From positions 175,331,510 through 175,395,509 of the forward strand of contig OZ023264.1 in NCBI GenBank assembly GCA_964006375.1: a stretch of DNA of 64,000 bases, written 5' to 3'. The notes below the pieces were generated by a model. It made no database searches. It was not told the origin of the DNA and saw nothing but the letters and a program-made list of their open reading frames with translations. Shown piece after piece: positions 10,935 through 23,515 of the stretch. The first letter of the stretch is position 1. Each line of letters starts with the position of its first letter. Both the position numbers and the translations under genes were made by a program. This stretch comes from Tillus elongatus. Lineage: Eukaryota > Arthropoda > Insecta > Coleoptera > Cleridae.

Positions 10935-11119
10935 CAGGGTGTTCTATTTAAAAAAACAAAGTTTGTGTCGACTTCCGGTATAACCGGAAGTGCAGGCTAA
11001 TTGAAAATATTGTAGTTAGAAAGATCGATATCAAAGACGTGCGGATACAAATTTTCAGAATTTATATAGATGTAGTTCTCTAGAAACGTCTAATAGGCCA
11101 CTCACCGTGAAGCACCCTG
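10935..11119. mobile_element. ~185-base MITE, CAGGGTG termini, TA target duplication
   Basis: The ends are TA-CAGGGTGTTCTATTT and GTGAAGCACCCTG-TA. Inside, ACTTCCGGT and ACCGGAAGT face each other three bases apart, forming a near-perfect palindrome. Similar sequences lie at 32998-33179 (full length), 28571, 40706 and 61788 (partial). Tc1-mariner-type MITE by termini and target. Confidence 0.75.
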
Positions 11120-11120
<1 letters not shown>

Positions 11121-11204
<84 letters not shown>

Positions 11205-11859
11205 CATGTATGTATGTAATTATCCGAGCGGTAGCTCAAAATATAGCCAACTAATTTGAACGAAACTTGGCACATATCTTCATTGTATTAAGACCGCGGA
11301 CGAATTTGTAAATCAGTTATAACGGATATTTTCCCACCCAAAAATATGCAAAAATATTACTAAAAACGCTATATTTTTGTAAGTATATGAGTAACTGGAA
11401 TAAGACCTCACATGTTGTTAGAGACGGTGGAAATAAACTTATGTTCTCAATTTTAAATAACTTGGTTCACAATATTTAGAGTTTTTTCCAAATTAAAAAT
11501 AAAATATGAAAGACGTGCGTTGAAACGACTTAGTGTTTTAAAGTCCAATCTCCGGCAGACAGAGTAGTTGACTGCCATGCGTAGATTCAATCATGAAACA
11601 GGTACAACGGTAACTTAACACAATAAATAACAGGCATAAAACATACTACCCGAACCAACAATCGTAAAATATCTGCCAAAAATATCGCAAATGAGAGACA
11701 TGAAATTAAAAATTCGCCAAGCGATTGGTGTGTTTTGAATGACAATTCTATTAATTCAAAATTTAGATTTCTATCTTACAAGAAAAAATATATAAAAAAT
11801 ATTTAGCGACTGATCATTTCTATGAAAATTCACTACCATAAGGCACTTTCTGTCTCCAG
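11121..11859 (+). mobile_element. HINE-like element, diverged subfamily
   Basis: A (TA)n array at 11121-11195 grading into TATG repeats is followed by a core related to other copies (GTAGCTCAAAATATAGCC, AACTTGGCACATATCTTC). The end at 11820-11859 carries GAAAATTCACTACCATAA but a mutated hairpin. The 5' block is missing; the MITE abuts the array instead. Confidence 0.6.
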
Positions 11860-12015
11860 ACTTTTTCTAATTTGACCGACCTTGTATCTCTTACGGTTTC
11901 CGAGAGCCCAATGCTGTTCATTTTTACGTGGGGCACACTCTATACCTATCTACACTTTAATTGTGTTTTGTAACAGGAATATGACGTTTTCGAAATGACG
12001 AAATTAAAATGCTTT

Positions 12016-12856
<841 letters not shown>

Positions 12857-13009
12857 GCTTTTTAATACTTCTCTTTGGAGGCGGCTGTTAACTATTCGAT
12901 GCTGATTATACATCCAGATTATCGCTTTCCAACAGTTGTTCGACATATTTAGCACTGGTTTATCTTTTTTTTACCTACAAAAAACGACACCTTAATTGAT
13001 GTTATTTTA

Positions 13010-13069
13010 TATTTTGTGTCAGATCATTTCTATGAAAATTCACTACCATAACGCACTTGCTGCGTCCAG
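13010..13069 (+). repeat. solitary HINE 3' terminus
   Basis: GAAAATTCACTACCATAACG and the hairpin occur without the rest of the element, ~210 bases beyond the 3' end of the preceding copy and nearly identical to it. It may be a duplicated end or a read-through product. Confidence 0.75.
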
Positions 13070-13502
13070 GCTTTTTATAAATTGGAGTGATATTTAGTAG
13101 TCAGCATATGTACATATATATAATAGATGTCCTAATATTTATTTATTATGTAACGTTAGTAAAATCAGCTCAGTCAGGTTTAGTTCTGAATTTAATGGTA
13201 GGTGATGCTGATCTTATAAATCATTCAGCACACTGAGTGCTACCTGTCACACTAATGGCCGTAGTAAGGCCCTAATCTGGTTTCTCCGTTGCTGTGAAAT
13301 TTAATTTTCAAACAATACATTATGGACAATGTAAAATTTATGAAAAGCAAATCATGAAATATTTTTTAGAACTCTCCTTCACAGACAGTGCTTAATACAG
13401 TTTCCCTATAAATAAATAACTTTGAGAGCCCAACAGTGAATATATTTATCCATATTTTTGTTCGGTATCAAGTAAACATAATATTGTACCAAAACAAATA
13501 TA

Positions 13503-13678
13503 CACAGGGTCATTCAGGGAACCTGTTTGTTAAAAGTTTTTGTAGTTTTGATCCGACTATAAATCTAAAAACTTACACTCTAATCTGTTTTGTGGTGCAG
13601 AAAATATTTTTCAAAATAACGGACTTGCGGTTCAATCGCAGTTGATGTTAACTTCTTTATTTTCAATAGAATGCCCTG
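13503..13678. mobile_element. ~176-base MITE with CAGGG termini
   Basis: The ends read TA-CACAGGGTCATTCAGG and CAATAGAATGCCCTG-TA, with a short inverted repeat and TA duplication as in other Tc1-mariner MITEs here. A 69-codon frame runs through it and is probably fortuitous. Confidence 0.45.
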
Positions 13679-14124
13679 TATATTGCTGCATTCTCAAAAT
13701 TCTGAAATGGTCGTGTATCCTTTTTGGTCACCATTCGCTGGGCTCATTTATAAGATAAGCATTACTTTAAAATCTAACTAAAACAAGAATTCAATTTTTA
13801 CACTGTATTTCGCCTTCTAGTAGCACTGAAATAACTATTTCATAGACGCTAGTTGTCAATAAGATCACTTAGATTTATTGAGAGAAAGAGATCAATATTT
13901 CAAACAGAATGTTTGCTATTGACGTGCCAACCTGTCTAAATTCAATGTGCAAAAACTTATTTGATATTTATTTGATTTGACCAATGAATTTAGAATTGAC
14001 TTCTTCATCGATCTGTATTGTGTTTCTCTATGCTTACCTCATTGTCTTCTGCGTATGTTGATTCAGCCATATGAACTTTGTCGATTCAGAGAGTTAAAAA
14101 AACATAAGAATAATCCCCGCTCAT

Positions 14125-14570
14125 ATTTCGTTGCATGAACTCCATCCTGGGGATCTTAATAAACGTGTGGAATTTGAAGAACTTTTACTGATAAGAACAC
14201 AGAAAGATACCAATTTTCTAAGAAAAATATAATGGCCCGATGGATCTAACTATTCTCGTAGGAAGTCGTCAATACAACCACCAAATGTTTGGTCTGCTCT
14301 CAATCCGAACTCGATCCGTCAAAACATTTCCAGGACAGGTTTAGTTTCAACGTGTTAACCCCATTGTTAAAAAATATTATAGTGGCATAGACAGTTTATG
14401 GTGGAAGCTTAATAGGTGATACGTACATAAATCTGCTGAAGTCATTTGTCACCTAATTTATGGATGTTTAATCTGCACCATCTACCAGCTGCTGTTGGTA
14501 TCAATGGGACGGTGAACGTGCGCGTCGTACTCTCTGAAAATGCATCGCCCGAGAGTCATCTGGTTTATTG
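14125..14570 (+). pseudogene. heavily decayed Tc1/mariner-type transposase relic
   Basis: The plus strand reads LHPGDLNKRVEFEELLLIRT then KDTNFLRK at 14130-14230, aligning by eye with LEPGDFSRRVELCEWYLLKT and DVNFSRKIIW of the transposase at 41760. A WPD near 14235 could be the first catalytic Asp, and YWYQWDG near 14490 resembles the second catalytic region (YQLD). Stops and frameshifts interrupt it throughout. Flanking sequence to about 13700 and 14700 holds nothing else identifiable. Confidence 0.5.
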
Positions 14571-14773
14571 AACTCTTATCAAATACTTGTACATTTAAAC
14601 GTAATTGGTTCTCTATCTAGGCAGATGGCTGCCAGGTTTTAAGACTTATCAAGGTGTTAATGATAACTCTCAAAACTAATTGTTAGTGTCCCTGTAAAAA
14701 AACGACCAACTATAAAAGAGGGTTAAAGAGAATAGACAAAATAGTACAAAAATAAACAATTATAATAAACTTA

Positions 14774-15340
14774 TTACCTTAGTTTGAAGCTAAAACGCAG
14801 TAAATATGTGCCGACAAAGAAACACTCTGATGTCACTACGACAGCTAAGAAAAGCTGCAGAACACGGCGAATGTTCCAAGATACAAGACCTGCAGAAAAA
14901 AAGGTGGATACCTTTTTTTCTCTGCTAAAAAGATGAATATCTTTGCAGCAATATCGAGAAACTACGAGCTCCTGCAGAATCGAACAATAGCTAGCAGCCA
15001 CAACCCTGAACTGGAATGATAGCCTGCAACCTGAAATGATAGCCGCCCTAAACTGGAACTGGAACAGGAACGATAGCAGCCCGAAAATGGAACAGGAATG
15101 GCCCGAAACCGGCACTGGAACAGCCTGAAATCGGAAACTCGGACTAGAATGATAACAGCCCGGAAACATAACCCTGTTTCAACAAAACAACAAGAAAACG
15201 ACCCTAGTACACCTGCTATATGTTAGAAAATGGTGTTAAAATAATTCACTCTTCACCGGGAAAGATCCGACACTTAGCACACAGATATCTAAACAATAAG
15301 TATTTCACAAATGTATTAACCATCGGAGGACATAAAAAAG
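14774..15340. other. GGAAC-rich low-complexity stretch, no supported gene
   Basis: Between 15000 and 15170 the plus strand repeats short units such as GAACTGGAAC and GCCTGAAAT. The minus-strand frame across it (14774-15169) has an unusual composition and no recognisable domain, so I do not call it a gene. Confidence 0.5.
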
Positions 15341-15342
15341 TT

Positions 15343-15540
15343 CAGGATGCAGCAAGTGCGTTATGGTATCGAATTTTCATTAAATGTTTCAAATTTAAAT
15401 AACTCTATTTTCTATACACCTAGCAAGTTGAATTTGGGTATTTAGTAAGGTCCTCCACAATGCAACATATTCGCCAAATTTTATAAAAATATCTTTGTAA
15501 TTTTCGGAGATAACAATTTTTTCCGAAATAAACTCAAAAT
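15343..15540 (-). mobile_element. HINE-like 3' fragment
   Basis: It begins with the inverted 3' end (CAGGATGCAGCAAGTGCG) and runs about 200 bases into the core of the subfamily seen at 16739 and 33721. It cuts into the transposase relic next to it. Confidence 0.7.
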
Positions 15541-16040
15541 GTTGGATTTTCTTGTGCCAACATCTGACGATTATGCAAATTCGTAACGCCATTGCAAGTG
15601 AAAAGAGCTTCATCCCAAAAACAGAATAAATCTCAGGAATTGCTACTCATGACTGTTAATGCGTCTTGGGGTAAAAGAGCGTGTACTTTCTGAACATGAT
15701 ACGGGTACTGTTGCTTCAGTACTCGGTGCACATCAGTTTAATTTATAGTGGCACGCTCATTATGCCTCATTTGGCGGGCTACTGCTCTTGTACTTGTTCC
15801 AGGTGTTGTTTCGACTATTCTTAGGATTTCTTTTTCTTGCCTAGTACTGAGCTTGCGTGGTCTTCCGCGGTTAGCTGCACGCTGTTGTTTTATGGTAAAT
15901 GATTCCCTAATGCGACGAACTATGTTGAGAAAAATATCCCCTTCGGGTGATGGCGGTTAGGAAATTTAGCTGCATAGAGCCTAGCAGCATGACTAGCATT
16001 ACAATCACATTTCTCTACAAGCAAGAAAAATGATTAAAAA
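15541..16040 (-). pseudogene. Tc1/mariner-type transposase N-terminal half, relic
   Basis: On the minus strand: ASHAARLYAAKFPNRHHP (helix-turn-helix region), a frameshift, then NIVRRIRESF, the AT-hook-like linker ANRGRPRKLS, TSTRAVARQM and VHRVLKQQYPYHVQKVHALL, and finally DEALFTCNGVTNLHNRQM at the first catalytic Asp. The order (HTH, GRPRK linker, second HTH, DDE core) matches insect mariner-like transposases with a DUF4817-type N terminus. Stops lie at several points and the C-terminal half has been lost where the HINE fragment begins. Confidence 0.65.
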
Positions 16041-16738
16041 CTGATTGTACTGAAAAGTTACTATCATTATACTCTTACCCATTATTAATACCATATCTGT
16101 CATGTCAGAAAATGATATGATATTTGTCATATTGTCGAAAATGATAAGGGCAATTATCACAAAGTATACCTATGGTTTGAATATCGCCGTGGAGATAATA
16201 TTTTGACAGTCAGCAAGTTACCTTCTAGTATTTTTCAGAGCCTACGTGAACCCAAAAAATTGTACGAACAACGAATATAATAGCATGTTTTTTTTTCGGT
16301 GGATTTGTTCATCAGATATTACATATTTTTTATAAAATACAAAATGAATAGGTCTTATCAAAATGCAATGGGCATACTTTGCAAAATAAGAATTATATTA
16401 GAAAACGTTCCATTCATGAAAATAAAGTTTCCTGTTTCGGTCCCATCATTCAACTTGAAATAACTCATAAACTAGTCGTTTGATCAAAATTTAACTTGAA
16501 AAATAAAAGAATTATTTTGTTTAAGAAAAGCCATTTGTTTTGAAACCATTGGCGTGCGCACAACAAAGTTTAGAGGGTCAATACTTGTTCCACCTCCCCT
16601 GTACCCCCCTTGGGATTTGATTTTTCTCTCCTCATCTACACAGATGGCGTCCAGTTCTAAATAAAAGATTATTTGTTAAGTACAATATCAACACTCTGTA
16701 TTTCGAAAACGGGCGACCAGAAGAAAAATGTTATAAAA
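16041..16738. other. no supported features
   Basis: AT-rich sequence with a short C-rich segment near 16590-16620. No frame longer than ~60 codons has recognisable content. Confidence 0.5.
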
Positions 16739-17050
16739 AAGCCGATAACTCAAAAATAATTAACCGATTTTGATAAAACTCGGCAAGTACCTTTATTTTA
16801 TTAACAGCTTGGATCAGTTCGTTATCCAGGAAAATCGAACAAGGTTTTCCGGGAAAATGTTGAGTTTTCTTTAAAAAAAAATTCTCCCAAAATTACAAAG
16901 CTATTTGGATACAATTTGGTGGATACATTGCCTTTGGCAGGGCCTTACTACTCACCAAAGTTTCACTTTCTAGATTTATAGAAAAATCAGTTATTCAAGT
17001 TTGAAACGTTTAATGAAAATTCGCTACCATAACGCACTGGCTGAGTCCCG
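16739..17050 (+). mobile_element. HINE-like 3' half, subfamily B
   Basis: Core (GCCGATAACTCAAAAATAAT) through GGTTTTCCGGGAAAATGTTG, ending in AAAATTCGCTACCATAACGC and a mutated hairpin at 17030-17050. The 5' block and (TA)n are absent. Confidence 0.75.
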
Positions 17051-17824
17051 AACTTTTATAAAATTACGCAGTTGCTGCCAAATGCAAATTTTGAATAGAG
17101 GAGCCTCCAGTGCTGTTAATAGTTCTTTGTAAATAATGCCCGTAGCGCCGTAACCTAACCCTTAAAAGAAACACCTGTTAATTATTTGGCAACATCTAAT
17201 GACGAAACGGTAAATAAAAAAGTAATTATATGGCATTTAACGCGCTATTACGTTTCTTAATTACCTGCGATTTAGAATAAAGTAGTACATTTCGCCAGTC
17301 CCCAAACAGAAAGTTAGGGAGCTGTAAAAATAAACACGAGGGTCCAGAAAAGGATTTATTTGTCACAATTAGAGATGCAACATTAATAAGCTCCTCCTAA
17401 ATCCTGGGTTTACGTCTTCTATTTAAATAATTTAATTTGTACCTTTTCACCCTTCAATCTGGGTCCCTTACACGATCCTATTTTATGACCAACGTTTTAT
17501 ATTCTATCATTTACGAGCTGGAATATATATTTTCTCTCACCGTTTCGCTGACAGTAAGATAAGTTTGTTGCTGTGCTAGGTGCAGTATTTAAATGTTTTC
17601 TGTTGACAATACAGTTGAGTATCTGATAGAAGCCTATATATTCCTAGCAATAAAACATTGAATGACCAGAACTTCGCGTGAGGTAATTTTAAATGAATAT
17701 TAATTTAACAGTATATTATTTTAATATTAAGATGTATTATTGCTTTCATACTGAGGGTAATTTATTTCAAACGTTAAAATAAAACAATAAATCAAATAAA
17801 TTAAATACAAAAAAATAAACAAGG

Positions 17825-17826
<2 letters not shown>
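17051..17826. other. no supported features
   Basis: AT-rich spacer between two HINE-related segments. No coding frame or terminal repeats recognised. Confidence 0.5.
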
Positions 17827-17890
<64 letters not shown>

Positions 17891-17914
17891 ATGTATGTAT
17901 GTATCACACCGATA
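17827..17914 (+). repeat. (TA)n array plus left part of a HINE copy split by a LINE
   Basis: (TA)n at 17827-17888 leads into TATCACACCGATA (17902-17914), the start of the HINE core. The core resumes at 19912 after the LINE. No HINE 5' block precedes the array. Confidence 0.8.
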
Positions 17915-19911
17915 GTAGTAGCAGTGGTGGGGAGGCCAACGCCAAGCAAGTAGGCCACAATGGGCCCTTTTTGCCAACCCCAGCAACCCAGCAACCATGC
18001 TCTACTCTTCCTCGGTTCCGTCGCCAAACCGCCTCGACCTCGAGATGAAGGCCGTGACGGTCTTTAATTGGACGGTACTTACCTGATTCCTCTGCAGAGT
18101 TCTTGATCCGAACAATTCCGCTCGAAGACTCCCAAAAACCTCGCATTCACAAAGGTAGTGGTAGGACGTTTCTTCATCCTCGCCGCATTCCTGGCAAATG
18201 GGATCCCTCTCTACGCCTATCAATGTGAGGTGTCTTCTAAGGGCGCAGTGGCCTGTCAGCACCCCGAGGATGCGGCGAAGTGTAGGTCGACTCCTTCCGA
18301 GTAGCCAGACAGCTTTATCTCAGTCCGGCCCCTCCACGAAGTCCCTCGCCTGCCTGCACCCACCAACCGACCCCCAGTGCCTCGCCATTGCTTCCTCGGT
18401 CCACCTGTCTAAGGCGACAGAGACTGTCTTCCTACTTATGCCTATCGCAGGCTCCGGGCCACAGAACGGCCGCCGGGAACCAAGTCTTGCGAGGTTATTC
18501 GCCACCTCATTCCCCACTACGCCACAGTGTCCCGGAACCCACACCAGTTGCACCTCCTTCATCCTGGCTAGCACTCTGAGGGCGTCAGCGTACTCCTGAA
18601 CCAGTGGCGACTTGATTTTGGCCACGCAGACTGCCCGGAGGACCGCCTGGCTATCCGAGCAGATGCACACACATTTCTCGGGACTCATCTTCACATCCTG
18701 TCTATTGGCCACAGACAGGATAGCATACGCCTCTGTTTCGAATGCCGTTGTGTATGCGCCAAGAGCATAGCTCTCGCGCACCCCTAGGCCCTCAATGTAT
18801 ATTGCTGCCCCGGAGGATTGTTGGTCCTCCAGCCGCGATCCGTCGGTGAAACAGACCAGGCTTGCGGGCTGGAATGCAACCTCATTTTCCCTCCACTGAT
18901 CCCTACTAGGGATCCTGAGGGTGTATGGCCTAGTCAACCTAATATCGTCCTCGCCATCCCTCACCTTTATGGCGGAAATCGGAATTTCCTTTTCCACCTC
19001 CTTGGCGACTCTTGCATGCCCTATTACTGCTTCCTCTCCGCACCAGTTACCTGAGTCCCGGATTCTAAGATGCGACGCCATAGCCTCCCTTCTGATACAG
19101 ATGGGAAGCGGTGGCAGCATCAACAGGACGTCTAGTGCGGCTTAGGGTGTCGTCCTCATAGCGCCTGTGATACCCAGGATTGCCAGCCTTTGGATTTTGG
19201 CCAGCTTTCTGCTGGTAGTTTGGTTCACACCACACCACCAGACCAACGTCCCATAGAGGATTCTCTGCCTGACGATCGCAGTGTAGATCCAATGAAGGAT
19301 CCGAGGATTAAGTCCCCAGGTCCTCCCTATCACACGACGCAGCTGCCAGAGGGTCGCTACTCCCTTACTCACAACTCGTTCTATTTGCGACCCCCATGTT
19401 AGTTTGGGGTCCAGGATCACCCCCAGATGTGTGACCTCCCGCACTAAAGCTAAAGGTTTTCCAAACATCACGGGCGTCCTGAACCCCTCTACCTTCCTCT
19501 TCTTGGTAAATACGATCATCTCCGTCTTCTCCAGGTTTACGGAGAGTCCCTGCTCACCTCACCACCTTTCGATTATGCTACAGTCAGCCTGCATACACTC
19601 ACAGACGACGCCGAGGAATTTGCCGGTGACTAAGACCAGCCCATCATCAGCGTACGCCTGGGCGTAGAAGCCATTCTCAGAGAGCTGCTCTAAGAGGCCG
19701 TCCATGACCAGACACCATAGATGAGGCGAAAGGCAGCTGCCCTGAAGACAGCCGCCCGTCACCCCAACGTCCTGCACTCGGCCCCTCAAGGTCAGCGACA
19801 CTCTCCTGTCCTCCAGCATGCTCGCCACCCAGCTTATTAGGGACCTCGGCGTTCCCCTCTCCTGTAGGGCGGTACAGACCGTATCCGTCCTTGCCTTATC
19901 CGTCCTTACGT
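17915..19911 (-). pseudogene. 5'-truncated LINE ORF2 with RT, RNase H and C-terminal cysteine motif
   Basis: On the minus strand the frame reads, in order, an RT palm (LQGSCLSPHLW, then YADDGLVLVTGKF; 19930-19560), the RT thumb (HLGVILDPKLTWGSQIE), RNase H (LVCFTDGSRLED, ETEAYAILS, CSDSQAVLRA, VWVPGHCGVVGNEVAN; about 18890-18480) and LTGHCALRRHL followed by CQECGEDEETSYHYLCEC (18250-18130). RNase H after RT suggests the I/R1/LOA-type assemblage. All catalytic residues that I can place are present. The frame is broken only by in-frame stops at 19559, 19142 and 18320, with no frameshift. It is much richer in GC than its neighbours. TATCACACCGATA is duplicated on both sides (17902-17914 and 19912-19924), the target-site duplication of a 5'-truncated insertion. 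Confidence 0.85.
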
Positions 19912-21009
19912 TATCACACCGATAACTCAAAAACTAATGGGCCGATATTAATTAAAGTTGGTAGGTATTTTCCCTTGGCAAGTAGCTTCAACAAGTTCGT
20001 TAGCCAGAAGAATCGTCCTGTTTTTTTACGGAAAATTTTGTTTTCTTTCGGACAATTATTGTATCTCAAAAAATAACACAGTAATGGTAACCAAATTTAG
20101 TACGCTGCTTTACACCATAAACGGTAAACTAAGTAACAAAATTTGGAGGTGTAAGTTGAAATACAAAAAAGTTACAGTCATTTAAAGAAGAAAAATTGGG
20201 TTTTTCTCAAAACATCAAAGTTTAGATTTGAAACGTCAAAATTGGCAACATTTAGGCAAAGAGCCTGAAACAGATACATGTTATATAAAGACAATGTCGC
20301 AAGTGTATTTTAAAAAGCCTTAGGTTTCAGCTTCAACCATCATTATCCTTTATTATACGAAAATGTCTCCAGAAAATTCATTTCAAGCAGAATGTTTCGC
20401 TGTTGCTTTGGCAGTAGTTTTTAGTCAGAGTTTATCTTTTAATGGTACAAAATTTTCAGCGTAGTTCCGTAAAAAATCAATAAGGCTCAATATATTTGTT
20501 ATTATACAAAAAGAGATTGTATACGCTAATTAAAGGAATTCTTGAGCTACATCTCACAAAATTATTTCTACAATAACAAGGTGGCCCATAAGTCGTTGGT
20601 GATAAAAATTTTCTTTTTTTATCGAACACGCCTTATATTCTTGCATTTTTGCATTTTCCATCGAAATATAATGCATGTTTGTAAGAAACGAAATTCTGGA
20701 CGCAGCAAGTGCGTTATGGTAGCGAATTTTCATTAGATGCTTCAAATTTAAATAGATCAATTTGCTATTTACCTATAAAGTTCATTGGCCAGGAAACCTG
20801 TTTTTTTCTGAAAATTTTTAGTTTATTTTCGAAAAATTTTTGTACATTTTCAAACAATTAAGTTATCTTGATAATATATAGTACATGTTTATACTATATA
20901 GGTCATGCAGGTAACAAAATTTGATGCCTGCTTTCTTTAAAAAAACACATATTTGCTATTTAAAACATGTGTATGAAGATTCACTACCATAACGCACTTG
21001 CCGCGTCCA
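19912..21009 (+). mobile_element. HINE-like element, long form, 3' part with inverted-terminus module
   Basis: Continuation of the copy split by the LINE: core from TATCACACCGATAACTC, then the long-form extension (AAAATTGGCAACATTTAGGC, GGTGGCCCATAAGTCGTTGG), then the ~300-base module 20696-21009 flanked by inverted 3' hairpins. Short open frames here are not genes. Confidence 0.8.
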
Positions 21010-21755
21010 CAATTTTTCGTTTACAATGTTGGTTCACTCGTTTAACTAGTGGAAGCGTATATCTTCAAGTATTTTAAGCTCAAGCTGGACACGTAGCTCA
21101 TAGATTTTTCTTAAGTGAATTGAATGCTTAGTATGTTTACACATTTTGTTACCTGGGCCTATTAAATATGGTTTTAAAATAGCCTAGCTTCTAACGAAGA
21201 GCATACATAGTTTGCACCTGCCACCGCATACCAGTTATGTTTGGTGATTACCTATCTAGAAAATGCAGCTAATAAGCATGCGGCACTTACATTGATTAAT
21301 TTTTTAACTAACGTACTGCATTTTTAACGTCATTAGATAATTTATTTCGGTAGCCTGATGAGGTGTAATTTGTAAAGATATTTGAATTCTAAGCTTCAAT
21401 GTTAAAGTGGTTATGAATCTGAAATAAAATGATGCCACATCTAATTCTATGCGCATTCAACAATGCGAAAGTTTTCAGAAATATGTGGCATTTTCTAATA
21501 TACGAACTGTAAAAATAAAGCACCTCCATAAGACACACTTCACTTATAACTTCTCGCTGTTTGACCGCATTATCAGATAGAATAAAAATTGAATTAACTT
21601 ATACGGATACGAAAAAATCCGTTCCTACGTTAGGATGTTCTGATCAGAAAACTGTTGGATAATAAAAATTTAATAAAAATGGCAGATAATGTATTCAAAA
21701 TGTCTACGTGATGTATGTTAATATTTAAATGGAATCAACCTATTACAGTAATTAC
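21010..21755. other. no supported features
   Basis: AT-rich sequence between two mobile elements, without a recognisable frame or repeat. Confidence 0.5.
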
Positions 21756-21868
21756 CTGGACGCACGAAGTGCGTTGTGGTAAGGAATTTTCATTAAATTA
21801 TTTTAATCACCAATAGTTCTTTTTTTAATAAAAGCAGGTAACAAATTTGGTTATTAGTATAACTTATA
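21756..21868. mobile_element. left part of a HINE inverted-terminus module, split by a DD41D transposon
   Basis: It starts CTGGACGCACGAAGTGCG and stops at TATA where the transposon begins. It resumes at 23786 with TATAGTAGAAACAATG and continues to about 23860. Intact copies (for example 5930-6040) show that the two halves were once joined. Its right terminal hairpin is missing. Confidence 0.75.
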
Positions 21869-22253
21869 CAGGCTGGCGCATTGAAAACGAAACATGCCGA
21901 TTTGAGTCCAGAGATTTTTTTTTAATAAACGCTGAAACACGTCAATTTTAATATTGAGGGGGACATTATTTGACATAAAACTCAACTTTGTCACATCAAC
22001 CCCTTAAGGGTGGTGATAACAACCCTTATATTTTAAATAGGGAACATGGGTCGGATGTTATATCATTTGAAAGCTCTTTCTTTTCTGAATTCAGCACACT
22101 AATTTTTCGGGAAGTTTTATCAACTCTTTAAAAAATTATTCACAGTTGGAGTTGCAAGAACGTATTTCATTCGTTGTGATAAGAAATTCACTAATTTGTC
22201 AATTTTTCGTTAGAAAAACTAAAAAACAAAACCAAACGTTCAAAAATTTTTAT

Positions 22254-23366
22254 TTAGTTAAGTAAGTGTTCAAATTGTTGACCACCAGCTTCCATACAAA
22301 AGTACAAATTTTGTTCAAAACGAGCTCTGACATTCTGGAGCATTTGTGGAGTTATTAGACGACATTCTTCAACAATGCGTCGTCGTAATTCTTCCAGAGA
22401 CTCCGGTTCTGTTGCGAAAATTCACCTCTTTAAATGGCCCCATAGAAAGAAGTCTAAAGGAGTGAAATCCGGTGATCTCGGGGGCCACTCAATAGCACCA
22501 CTACGCCCAATCCATTGCTCTGGAAACTCTCTGTTCAAAAACTCCCTAACACCTTGTGAAAAATGCGGAGCAGCTCCATCTTGTTGTAACACTTATTGAT
22601 TTTCTTGATAGCGATCATCATTTTCAACAATGTCAATTAGTAGAGGGTAAACGATATCTTCTAGTAACTCGAAATACGTTTCGCCACTCAAATTTCCATA
22701 AAAAAAATTGATCCGATTAAACGGTCTCCAAAAATACCAGTCAGGCATTCAATTTCTGTTGAGTTTGAGTGTGGACTTCGTGAAAATTTCTTTGATTATT
22801 ATCTGCCCAATAACGACAATTATGACGATTGATTGTAGAGTTTAATAAAAACGTACACTCGTCTGAAAAACAGATATTGAAGAGAAAGTTCCCGTTATCA
22901 GCTATTCGTGCAGTCACAACTTCGCAAAACTCCAGCCGCCGATCAAAATCATCTTCATTCAGTTGTTGTACAAGATAAATTTTATACGGGTGAAATTTAT
23001 AATGCTTCAATATGCTCTGAATAGTTATTCTTTTGATGTTTGAAACAGTGGCCAATTTTTTCGTGCTCAAAGTTGGGTCTGCAGCAATTTGTCCTAAAAC
23101 TTCAATCTCAGTAGTCTCATTTCTAACCGGAAATTCACGCTCAGGATCCCGTTTTTTTTTTTGTTGGCTACTGAACCACTTTGTCGAAACTTTGCAACTA
23201 ACTCCAAAATGTATTTTCTGTTAACATGTCTGTTTGTATGTCGTTCATTAAACAAATTTGCGGTACGGTTGGCACAGTCATCGTTTTTGAAAAAAAAAGT
23301 AATTATTTCAACTCTCTCTTCTAGAGAATACACCATTGTGAAATTAATTTTCGGTAGTACTGTCAA
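22254..23366 (-). pseudogene. transposase of copy C1, broken
   Basis: Minus strand: MTVLPKINFTMVYSLEERVE and NRTANLFNERHTNRHVNRKY (N-terminal HTH), a frameshift in an expanded T run near 23155, then TTEIEVLGQ (lying beyond the frameshift), SNIKRITIQSILKHYKFHPY (second HTH), ICFSDECTFLLNS with the first catalytic Asp and NRHNCRYWADNN. Another frameshift at 22741 is followed by LQQDGAAPHFSQG (second Asp) and RSPDFTPLDFFLWG (third Asp). Forty-one residues separate the second and third, the DD41D signature. In-frame stops lie after ENQ and after HLKR. The frame ends at 22254 after EHLLN. The enzyme would cut and join the TIRs at TA; this copy cannot make it. Confidence 0.8.
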
Positions 23367-23400
23367 GTATCAAACCGACCGATAAACTAAAATAATAAAC

Positions 23401-23515
23401 CGCATTTCTCTCATTCCGATAATAAATGTTCTGATAGTCAATTTTTGTTTACAAACCAACAAAACATCGACTATCAGCACATTTCTTACCGGAATAAGTG
23501 AAATGCGTTTTTTGC
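23401..23515. repeat. foldback sequence upstream of the C1 transposase start
   Basis: CGCATTTC...CTGATAGTC is followed about 35 bases later by GACTATCAG...GAAATGCG, arms of ~39 bases with about five mismatches. It sits just 5' of the transposase ATG (minus strand), inside the element, and has no counterpart in copy C2, whose equivalent region is deleted. Confidence 0.65.

Noticed and set aside
14774..15169. 131-residue minus-strand ORF
   Set aside because: Runs over a GGAAC-rich repetitive stretch and has no recognisable domain; composition suggests chance.
18198..19667. Plus-strand ORFs across 18.2-19.7 kb
   Set aside because: Shadows of the GC-rich LINE on the minus strand, whose RT and RNase H motifs are clear.
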